Shown: piece by piece, positions 1-5,167 of the stretch
Layout of the letters: every line of letters starts with the position of its first letter
How positions within the stretch are numbered: position 1 is the stretch's first letter
Assembly (NCBI GenBank): GCA_017458025.1
Contig: JAFTGG010000126.1
Span: 1-14,070, forward strand
DNA: 14,070 nucleotides
From: Oscillospiraceae bacterium
GTDB lineage: Bacteria > Bacillota > Clostridia > Oscillospirales > Oscillospiraceae
Direction of reading: 5' to 3'
The notes under the pieces: generated by a model
The model's database searches: none
What the model was told of the DNA's origin: nothing
The model's input: only the letters and a program-made list of their open reading frames with translations
Position numbers and translations under genes: made by a program

Positions 1-138
1 GCTTTTGCCGCGCAGGACGGAGAACACCTCCGCCGGCGCGACCGACACGCTGCCGGCCAGAAGGCTCGTCGCCAGCAGCGCCAAAAGCAAAAGGGCGAGC
101 AGCCCGAAGGCAAGCGCGTAACGCGTTCCCCGTTTCAT
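1..138 (-). CDS. FecCD/BtuC-family ABC permease, N-terminal fragment
   Basis: This is the first 46 codons of a gene that continues beyond the left edge. The translation starts MKRGTRYALAFGLLALLLLA, a short basic head and a hydrophobic first membrane helix. It is followed by LLAGSVSVAPAEVFSVLRGK, which matches the region after the first helix of BtuC/FhuB/FecCD permeases (G-S-V-x-(L/V)-x-P-x-E-V). Family knowledge: these 9-10-helix permeases pair with a FecE/BtuD ATPase and a type III binding protein to import cobalamin, haem or siderophores. The binding protein gene lies 37 bases upstream in the same operon, so this is its expected partner. The site before the ATG, GGGGTGG, is a weak ribosome binding site. 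The B12 riboswitch at the operon head favours a corrinoid substrate. The ATPase would be expected to the left of the window. Confidence 0.82.
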   Translation of the reverse strand, partial: MKRGTRYALAFGLLALLLLALLATSLLAGSVSVAPAEVFSVLRGKS

Positions 139-175
139 GGCTGTCCACCCCTTTCTTATCGTATTGGATTGTATT

Positions 176-1297
176 TTACCGCAAGCGGCGCAGATAAGTC
201 AACGTATCTCCCGCCGTGCCGGTCAGCACGGCGTGGAAATCCGCGATCATGCCCCCGACGGCGGAGGTCTCCTGGAACAGGTTCTGCTCCGTCGCCCAGA
301 CCTCGCCGTTTTGCACCGCCTTGAAGTCCGCGAACAGCTCGTTCGCGGCGATGAGCTGCGCGACGCTGTCCATCGGGTAGATGTTGCTGTTGTAAATGAG
401 CACGTCCGCGTCCTTCGCGCTCACATAGAACGCTTCGAGCTGCATATTCATGGTGGACAGCGCGTTGTCCTCCGTCTCAAGCTCCGCCGGAACGTAGCAG
501 CCGCCCGCAAGCTCGATCATTTTCGAGAGGTAGTCTCCGGGACGGCGCACGTTGACATAGCCGTTGGGGTTCAAATAGAAGAACGCGACGGTCTTGCCCG
601 TGCTTTCACCGTTCAGAATACCGTCCAGCGCGGCGGTCTGGCGCGTAAAAAACGCCTCCGCCTCCGCTTCCTTGCCGACAAGCAGCGCATAGAGCTTGAT
701 CCACTCCATGCGTCCCAGCGGGTGGGCTTCATAGCTGGAACGCTCCACCATAGTCGGGATACCGAGCGCCTCAAGCTGCTCCCGCGTCGCGGGGCTGTGG
801 AGGATCATCGTGTTCTCGATGGCGAACGAGCAGCCCTCGGAAAGCAGCAGCTCGTAATCCGGCGCGCGGTACTTGCCCGCGTAGAGCATTTCGCCCGTAC
901 CCAGCGCGTCCGCGACCTCCGCCAGGCTCCAATCCGCCGCCGTCGTGCTTGTAAAGCGCACGCTGTCCAGCGCGCCCAACTGCCGAAACGGGTCCATCGC
1001 GCCCGAGGACGCAAGATAGAGGTGATCCATCGGCGTACGCAGCACCGTCGCATCCGCGATCTCCGGCGCCTCCGCGCCGTCTGGGACGAGCAAGTACCGC
1101 TCCTCCCCCGCGACGGTCACGAGCGACACGCCGCCGTCATAGTAATCGACGGCAAACTGCTCCGCGTATTGAAGCGCCATACTGCCGATGGGCGCGGCGG
1201 CGCTTTGCGGGGCAACGGCCGATTCCGTCTGCGCGCAGGCGGTCAGCAGCAGCGCCAGCAACAGGAGGACGCCGCTCTTATGCCACCGTTTCATCAC
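176..1297 (-). CDS. BtuF/FecB-type substrate-binding lipoprotein (corrinoid, haem or siderophore)
   Basis: This is probably the lipid-anchored receptor of the importer whose permease starts 37 bases downstream. The N-terminus is a lipoprotein signal with lipobox LTAC (Cys21 from the GTG start, Cys20 from the ATG). The body, about 350 residues, has the two-lobe layout of Peripla_BP_2 proteins. The conserved middle reads EQLEALGIPTMVERSSYEAH (about residues 170-190) followed by HPLGRMEWIKLYALLVGK, typical of the linker and second lobe in Clostridial homologues. Two starts are possible: GTG at 1297, 8 bases after GGAG and overlapping the previous stop by 4 bases, or ATG at 1294. GTG has the better spacing. 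Homologues are often annotated as iron-complex binding proteins. The cobalamin riboswitch and the cbiK-like gene in this operon make a corrinoid or tetrapyrrole more likely, but the ligand cannot be read from sequence. Confidence 0.85.
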   Translation of the reverse strand: MMKRWHKSGVLLLLALLLTACAQTESAVAPQSAAAPIGSMALQYAEQFAVDYYDGGVSLVTVAGEERYLLVPDGAEAPEIADATVLRTPMDHLYLASSGAMDPFRQLGALDSVRFTSTTAADWSLAEVADALGTGEMLYAGKYRAPDYELLLSEGCSFAIENTMILHSPATREQLEALGIPTMVERSSYEAHPLGRMEWIKLYALLVGKEAEAEAFFTRQTAALDGILNGESTGKTVAFFYLNPNGYVNVRRPGDYLSKMIELAGGCYVPAELETEDNALSTMNMQLEAFYVSAKDADVLIYNSNIYPMDSVAQLIAANELFADFKAVQNGEVWATEQNLFQETSAVGGMIADFHAVLTGTAGDTLTYLRRLR

Positions 1298-2196
1298 GGG
1301 GTCTGCTCCAACGAAGCGGAATCGAAGGTCAGCGTGTAGTCGATCTCATAGGGCTGGCTCATGGCGGTCGTGTCCGCGACCACCGCCAGCGGGCGGTCGA
1401 ACGCCGCGACGGGGATATCGAATATGGAGTGCCCATCCGCGATCACCGCGTCGTAGCGCTCGCCGTCCATGAGCATATAGTCGTAGTTCGCGCTGCTCCA
1501 AACAATCTCCGCCAGTGCATAGCCGCCGCGGACAAACAGGTCGGCAGGCGACTGCACGCTCGCTTTGCCGGAGCCGCCCGCGAGCGTCACATTGACCGTA
1601 TAGGAGCCGTCCGCGAGCCCAAGGCTCTCCGCCGTGGTCAGCGTCTTGAACGCCTTCAACGGCAGCGAGTCGGCGCGGAACACGAGCGTGCGGTCGTACC
1701 ACAGTTCCTTGTTGCGGCTCCACGCCGCGCACTGCACCGGCGCGTCCAGCGCGTCGATCCCAAACGCGAATTTGCGTTCGTAAGGCGTGATGTACCGCGT
1801 CTCGTCCGCAGCCGCCGCCTCCTCGGCGGTGCCCGCGAACAGATAGCCGTAGGCGTCGCTGCTCATGGTCAGCTCCACCGTCATCGCGTCCGCTTCGACG
1901 GTCAGCTCGCAGCTTTCGATCTTGAACATCGACGAGCTGGATTCCACCGCAACGGGATAGGTTCCGCCCTTGAGCTCATTCGCGTAGACGGGCGTCATGC
2001 CGTCGTCCACCACGTCCTGCACCGTCGTCATCTGCGACGCGTCCGCGACGGCGGAGGTGTTGTCGTCCTGTGCTTGTGTCGTTTGCGCTTGCTCCGGCCG
2101 CGGCTCCGGCGGCTCTTGAACGGGCGCGGTCTGTACGCCGCAGCCCGCCAACAGGCAGAGCGCGAGCAGCAGCGCCGTCAATCTCTGATTTTTCAT
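1294..2196 (-). CDS. lipoprotein with two related beta-rich domains, possibly tetrapyrrole-binding
   Basis: I do not recognise a named family with certainty. The protein has a lipoprotein signal ending LAGC (Cys19), a Pro/Glu/Gln-rich linker (about 20-70) and two domains that align with each other. Domain 1 (about 77-174) and domain 2 (about 196-292) share G-(T/S)-Y-x-V-x-V at the start, S-S-x-x-Y in the middle, F-x-I and D-x-P, then an ending of the type (Y/D)-x-T-L-x-F. Domain 2 has Met241 and Met243 in YDYMLMDG and Met279 in TTAMSQPYEI. Domain 1 has Met90 in SSSSMF and a WYDR motif. The layout recalls NEAT or Shp-like haem-binding beta sandwiches, and Shp binds haem through two methionines; the link is inference. 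The gene starts 1 base after the cbiK-like stop and has no good ribosome site, suggesting translational coupling. It overlaps the next gene by 4 bases. A role as an extracellular tetrapyrrole carrier beside the chelatase and the importer would fit. Confidence 0.8.
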   Translation of the reverse strand: MKNQRLTALLLALCLLAGCGVQTAPVQEPPEPRPEQAQTTQAQDDNTSAVADASQMTTVQDVVDDGMTPVYANELKGGTYPVAVESSSSMFKIESCELTVEADAMTVELTMSSDAYGYLFAGTAEEAAAADETRYITPYERKFAFGIDALDAPVQCAAWSRNKELWYDRTLVFRADSLPLKAFKTLTTAESLGLADGSYTVNVTLAGGSGKASVQSPADLFVRGGYALAEIVWSSANYDYMLMDGERYDAVIADGHSIFDIPVAAFDRPLAVVADTTAMSQPYEIDYTLTFDSASLEQTP

Positions 2197-2197
2197 A

Positions 2198-3217
2198 TCA
2201 GCTCAGCGAGTCGACCGCCGCCTGCGCGTGGGCAACGTAGAGCTGCTGGATCGCTTCGAGGCTTCCAAGCCCCTCCAGAACACACTCGACCTCGTAGCCC
2301 GCCGCCTCAAAGACGGACTTCCAGCTGTCCTCGTCGTCGCCCGCCATATCGTTGTTGGCGTGGTCGCCCGCGACGACCATCAGCGGGCGCAGCACGACGC
2401 GCTTATAAGCACCCTGCTGCACCGCGGCAAGTACATCCTCGATAGAGGGCTCCGCCTCGACGGTGCCGATGTAGTAGTTCTCCCAGCCCTTGGCGTCCAG
2501 CACGCCCTGCATCTTTTCATACACACCGTTGGACTCCGCCTCGGTGCCGTGGCCCATCAGCACGACGGCGGGGCTGAGGCCCGTCACCCATGTCGTCGCC
2601 TTGATGACGGCTTCCGCGACCGCGTCAAAGTCGTCGTCCGTGGTCAGCAGCGGCGCGCCGACGGCAATCTGCTCAAACGCGTCGGCATACTGCGCCAGCT
2701 CCGCGACGAGGTCGTTATACTCAAAGCCGTCCATCAGGTGCGTCGGCTGCACAACCAGCGTCTTGACGCCGTTCGCCACCGCGCGCTCCAGCGCCTCGGT
2801 CACGTTGTCGATGGCCTCGCCGTCACGGCGCGCCACATGGTCGATGATGATCTGGCTTGTGAACGCGCGGCGGACGCTCCAATCGGGGAACGCCTGCTCC
2901 AGCGCGTTTTCAATCGCGCCGATGGTCATGCGGCGGTTGTCGTTGAAGCTGGTGCCGAAGCTCACGACCAGCAGCTCCTTCTCGCCGATGCCATCCTGGT
3001 TGCGCGGGTTGTCGAGCGACGCGTCGCCGGTGGTGTAGTCCTCCTCGTCCTCTTCCTCCGTCTCGGGCGCCTGCGCCTGCTTGTCCGGCTCCGCCGGCGT
3101 ATTCTGCTCCGCGGCGGGCGCCGCTGCCGGCTCCGCCGCCGTCTTCCCGCTCGCGCAGCCGGCCAGCATACCGCAGACCATTGCGAGCGCCATCATGCAT
3201 GCCATCAGTTTTTTCAT
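2198..3217 (-). CDS. cbiK: exported (lipoprotein) CbiK-type anaerobic cobaltochelatase
   Basis: CbiK inserts Co2+ into sirohydrochlorin in anaerobic B12 synthesis. The catalytic domain (about 80-339) shows the family landmarks: LLVVSFGTSF near its start, AFTSQIIIDHVARRDG, VQPTHLMDGFEY with a conserved Glu at 166, MGHGTE with His223, and VAGDHANNDMAGDDEDSWK with His286. The 63-residue gap between these histidines matches the spacing of the two metal-binding histidines of Salmonella CbiK (145 and 207). Unlike the cytoplasmic enzyme, this protein starts with a signal peptide ending LAGC (Cys21) and a low-complexity acidic linker (about 22-65), so it should be lipid-anchored outside the membrane. 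Periplasmic CbiK is known from Desulfovibrio. The gene is first in the operon behind a cobalamin riboswitch. Its ribosome site (AAGAAGAG) is weak. Metal and tetrapyrrole specificity are unknown; haem or iron handling is possible. Confidence 0.92.
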   Translation of the reverse strand: MKKLMACMMALAMVCGMLAGCASGKTAAEPAAAPAAEQNTPAEPDKQAQAPETEEEDEEDYTTGDASLDNPRNQDGIGEKELLVVSFGTSFNDNRRMTIGAIENALEQAFPDWSVRRAFTSQIIIDHVARRDGEAIDNVTEALERAVANGVKTLVVQPTHLMDGFEYNDLVAELAQYADAFEQIAVGAPLLTTDDDFDAVAEAVIKATTWVTGLSPAVVLMGHGTEAESNGVYEKMQGVLDAKGWENYYIGTVEAEPSIEDVLAAVQQGAYKRVVLRPLMVVAGDHANNDMAGDDEDSWKSVFEAAGYEVECVLEGLGSLEAIQQLYVAHAQAAVDSLS

Positions 3218-3232
3218 TGTTTTCTCTTCTTT

Positions 3233-3286
3233 CTATGAGTTTTTGGAACATATATAAAAATGGCAGCCGCCATTTTTATCAACCAT
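3233..3286 (-). CDS. possible 17-residue leader ORF before the cbiK-like gene
   Basis: An ATG at 3286 sits 10 bases after a GGAGG and opens the frame MVDKNGGCHFYICSKNS, which ends with TAG at 3233, 15 bases before the cbiK-like ATG. The ribosome site is better than that of cbiK itself, so the ORF could couple or delay translation of the next gene. The GGAGG lies in the loop of a 9-base-pair hairpin (3288-3310), and the ORF contains a second inverted repeat (3254-3279). There are no homologues to cite. It may simply be chance; coding is unproven. Confidence 0.25.
   Translation of the reverse strand: MVDKNGGCHFYICSKNS
3254..3279 (-). repeat. 11-bp inverted repeat with A and T tracts; possible second terminator or operator
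   Basis: The arms ATAAAAATGGC and GCCATTTTTAT are perfect complements separated by four bases. The G+C core is short (5 bp, ATGGC), with an A run before it and a T run after it, so it resembles a weak bidirectional intrinsic terminator. It begins about 37 bases before the cbiK-like ATG and lies inside the possible leader ORF. It could also be a regulator binding site. Confidence 0.45.
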
Positions 3287-3287
3287 T

Positions 3288-3310
3288 TTTCGCGCGCCTC
3301 CCGCGCGAAA
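3288..3310 (-). promoter_or_regulatory. 9-bp hairpin presenting GGAGG in its loop
   Basis: The arms TTTCGCGCG and CGCGCGAAA are perfectly complementary and enclose a 5-base loop that reads GGAGG in the minus-strand transcript. This places a strong ribosome binding sequence on a loop, 10 bases before the ATG of the possible leader ORF. The structure is seen directly; its role is inferred. Confidence 0.45.
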
Positions 3311-3322
3311 TGACAATTTGCT

Positions 3323-3356
3323 TTTCCGTGAAAAAACGACGTCTTTCCATGAAAAA
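3323..3356. repeat. two 13-bp direct repeats, 21 bp apart
   Basis: On the plus strand TTTCCGTGAAAAA (3323-3335) and TTTCCATGAAAAA (3344-3356) differ at one base and are offset by 21 bp, about two helical turns. They lie just after the riboswitch terminator, and the second copy overlaps its T tract. The spacing would put both on the same face of the helix, as for a protein operator, but coincidence cannot be excluded. Confidence 0.35.
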
Positions 3357-3381
3357 TCCCGCCTGCCTGCCGGCAGACGGG
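3352..3381 (-). terminator. intrinsic terminator, expression platform of the cobalamin riboswitch
   Basis: In the minus-strand transcript the 10-base arms CCCGTCTGCC and GGCAGGCGGG pair fully (one G-U) around a GGCA loop and are followed by ATTTTTC. This is a strong intrinsic terminator between the riboswitch aptamer and the cbiK-like gene. A segment just after the aptamer (3445-3454, RNA TTTCTGCCGG) could pair with the CCGGCAG inside the terminator and act as antiterminator. High cobalamin would then be expected to terminate transcription. Confidence 0.85.
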
Positions 3382-3388
3382 AACATAC

Positions 3389-3428
3389 GCATACAAAGCC
3401 CAGCCGCTCAAAGCGGCTCAGCCTATGC
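3389..3428 (-). promoter_or_regulatory. hairpin between riboswitch aptamer and terminator
   Basis: The inner arms AGCCGC and GCGGCT enclose a 5-base loop (3402-3418), and the outer arms GCATA/TATGC close it (3389-3393 with 3424-3428), leaving an internal loop. It separates the aptamer from the terminator and probably belongs to the expression platform. Confidence 0.4.
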
Positions 3429-3456
3429 AACGCGGTTTCCGGTTCCGGCAGAAACG

Positions 3457-3569
3457 CCGACAGCTTTCAGGCATTCTGACTCAGCCGCTCCCGGCGGCAT
3501 CACAGTGACCGACTCGCGGGGCTTCTCACCCCATTCCCCCTGCCGCCCGAAGCGGCGAAAGACTGTCCG
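3457..3569 (-). ncRNA. cobalamin riboswitch
   Basis: The minus-strand RNA shows the conserved cobalamin-aptamer sequence in order: a closing stem GACAG/CTGTC (3563-3567 with 3459-3463), a GCCGC-TTCGG-GCGGC hairpin, GGGGGAATGGGGTGAGAAGC, GTCGGTCACTGTGATGCC, and a B12 box GAGTCAGAATGCCTGAAAGC. These match the family consensus blocks GGGAA, GGTGnnAA, the CACTGT core and AGTCAGnAnnCCTG. It sits between a promoter (3590-3618) and an intrinsic terminator (3352-3381), so control is probably at transcription termination. Its targets are the cbiK-like gene and the importer genes after it. The total stretch of 408 bases between 3218 and 3625 is fully occupied by promoter, riboswitch, terminator and leader. 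Confidence 0.93.
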
Positions 3570-3589
3570 ATCTTCAATTGTCCTGTCTG

Positions 3590-3618
3590 TTTATAGCATA
3601 TCGCGCCGCAAAATGCAA
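3590..3618 (-). promoter_or_regulatory. sigma-A-type promoter of the riboswitch-controlled operon
   Basis: TTGCAT (3613-3618) and TATAAA (3590-3595) are separated by exactly 17 bases on the minus strand. The expected start, near 3583, lies about 14 bases before the riboswitch. The -35 box begins only 7 bases after the stop codon of the preceding PHP gene, and no terminator separates them. Confidence 0.75.
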
Positions 3619-3625
3619 GCGCCGA

Positions 3626-4465
3626 TCACAGCTTATGAAATTTCGGCTCCATACGCTCGAAGGTGCAGAACTCGGTGAAGCCGATTTCGTCGCGTAGGAT
3701 CGCGCGGGCGTCGTCCATGTGGTCGGCGACATATTTCGGCGTGTGCGCGTCGCTGCCGATGGTCAGGATTCTGCCGCCCAGATCACGGTACAGCCGCAGA
3801 ATATCACGGCTCGGCTGCGTGTCCGCAAGCCCGTAGTGCCAGCTGGACGTGTTCAGCTCAATGCCCTTGCCGTCGCGGATCGCCGTCGTCATGATCTCCG
3901 CGACGATGTCGCGTATCTTCGCAAACGGATAGACGCCCTGCTCGTCATAGCGCACAAGCAGATCAAGGTGCGCCAGCACGGAGTAGTGGTGATACTGCCG
4001 CGTCAGCGCCAAAACCTCCTCGTAATAACGCAGATTGTACTCGTCCTGCGTTCTGCCGCGCTGGAACTCCTGCGTCCAGAACTCCCTGTCCTCTACCTGA
4101 TGCACGCTCAGGAGGACGAAATCCAACTCGTCGCGGTACTTTTCGTACAGCGCCTCGTACCGCGGCACGGTATGCTGCTGCATACCGAATTCAAGCCCTC
4201 CGCGGATCGCGATGCGCCCGCCGTAGACGCGGCGAAGCTCCGCGAGCCGCGCGAAGTAGCGCGGATAGTCCACATTCGCGAGCACCGTGCCGTCCGCGCG
4301 GACAGAGATATCCGGCTCATTCCAATCCTTTTTGATGCCGTAATCCACATGGTCGGTAAAGCACATCTCGTCGAGGCCGAGCGCGATCGCGCGCTCGACC
4401 TGCTGCTCCATCGGCGTGTCACTGTCGTCGCTGAACTCGGAATGGAGATGATAATCGCACTTCAT
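3626..4465 (-). CDS. PHP-family phosphatase (histidinol-phosphatase-like)
   Basis: The 279-residue protein is a full-length PHP hydrolase with a predicted multi-metal site. Visible ligands are His6 and His8 (DYHLHSEFSDD), His39 (FTDHVD), Glu92 (GGLEFG), His122 (LLSVHQ), His166 (VLAHLDLL), and Asp239/His241 (IGSDAHTP). These follow the order of HisK-type histidinol-phosphate phosphatases. Members of this group also act on other phosphate esters. Here the gene is the last of a transport and sugar operon, 3 bases after a D-lyxose isomerase and with no other histidine-synthesis gene, so a sugar-phosphate substrate is a reasonable inference. A moonlighting or misplaced histidinol-phosphatase remains possible. 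No terminator follows; the promoter of the B12 operon begins almost at the stop codon. Confidence 0.88.
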   Translation of the reverse strand: MKCDYHLHSEFSDDSDTPMEQQVERAIALGLDEMCFTDHVDYGIKKDWNEPDISVRADGTVLANVDYPRYFARLAELRRVYGGRIAIRGGLEFGMQQHTVPRYEALYEKYRDELDFVLLSVHQVEDREFWTQEFQRGRTQDEYNLRYYEEVLALTRQYHHYSVLAHLDLLVRYDEQGVYPFAKIRDIVAEIMTTAIRDGKGIELNTSSWHYGLADTQPSRDILRLYRDLGGRILTIGSDAHTPKYVADHMDDARAILRDEIGFTEFCTFERMEPKFHKL

Positions 4466-4468
4466 CGC

Positions 4469-5155
4469 TTACGTTGCCTCCGGATACTCGTTGCAGAGCA
4501 GGCGGTACGGCGGCTCGTCCTCCTCAATGGTCGGAAAGCGGCCCATCGGCGGCTCAAAGCGGTTGTCGGCGTTGTCGTCGTTGCACTGGCTGACCTCGCC
4601 GAGCAGCACCGGCCCGCCGCCCGCTTCGACCGTGAAATCGTGGTACAGCAGCGGCGTGATGGTGATGCTCTGCCCCGGCTGAAGCCGCACCTGCGTCCCC
4701 GCGGGAACGGTATAGGCGCGCCCGTCGACGTGGACCGTCACGTCGCTCTCGCGGTCAATGCTCTCGTCTTTGTTTGAATTGTAGACGCGGATCAGCACAT
4801 TGCCGCCCGCGCGGTTGATGATGTCCTCCATCTTCGACCAGTGGAAATGCATCGGCGCGTACTGCCCCTCGTTTAAATAAAGGAGCTTTTCCGCGTAGGT
4901 CTTGGGATATTTGTCTTTCATATAATAGTTTCCGTTGCGCAGCGTGATGAGCGAGAAGCCCACCTCGTCAAACTTGCCGAGGCCGTAGTCCGTGATGTCC
5001 CAGCCCAGCATATTGTCGCGCACTTCGTCGTAGTCATGGCCCTTGGACCGCCAATCGTCCGGTGTAAAGCGGCAGAAATCCGGCAACGAGATGCGATACT
5101 CGTTGATCATGGACTCCATCTGCCGCAGCGCGGCGTTGATCTCACTTCGTTTCAT
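4469..5155 (-). CDS. D-lyxose ketol-isomerase (D-lyxose/D-mannose isomerase)
   Basis: This enzyme interconverts D-lyxose with D-xylulose and usually D-mannose with D-fructose. The 228-residue length fits the family (E. coli O157 enzyme about 227). The cupin metal site is clear: His103 and His105 in APMHFHWSKMEDI, Glu110 in the same motif, and His172 in LLYHDFTVE, matching the Mn-binding set of characterised enzymes. Other hallmarks are DITDYGLGKFDEVGFSLITL near the N-terminus and LGEVSQCNDDNADNRF near the C-terminus. The gene has a strong site AGGAGG 8 bases before the ATG, 12 bases after the ROK-like kinase stop. Together with the kinase and the phosphatase it defines a sugar pathway fed by the upstream ABC importer. 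Confidence 0.93.
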   Translation of the reverse strand: MKRSEINAALRQMESMINEYRISLPDFCRFTPDDWRSKGHDYDEVRDNMLGWDITDYGLGKFDEVGFSLITLRNGNYYMKDKYPKTYAEKLLYLNEGQYAPMHFHWSKMEDIINRAGGNVLIRVYNSNKDESIDRESDVTVHVDGRAYTVPAGTQVRLQPGQSITITPLLYHDFTVEAGGGPVLLGEVSQCNDDNADNRFEPPMGRFPTIEEDEPPYRLLCNEYPEAT

Positions 5156-5167
5156 CGTGCGTCCCTC

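Noticed and set aside
137..1339. Plus-strand 400-codon open frame
   Set aside because: It is antisense to the BtuF-like gene, is Arg/His-rich and shows no family motifs; it is a high-G+C shadow.
3626..4465. Confident histidine-biosynthesis role (hisK) for the PHP protein
   Set aside because: No other histidine gene is present, and the context is a sugar operon; only the family is safe.
3719..4777. Plus-strand 352-codon open frame
   Set aside because: It lies opposite the PHP and lyxose isomerase genes, whose catalytic residues are intact, and has no recognisable domain.
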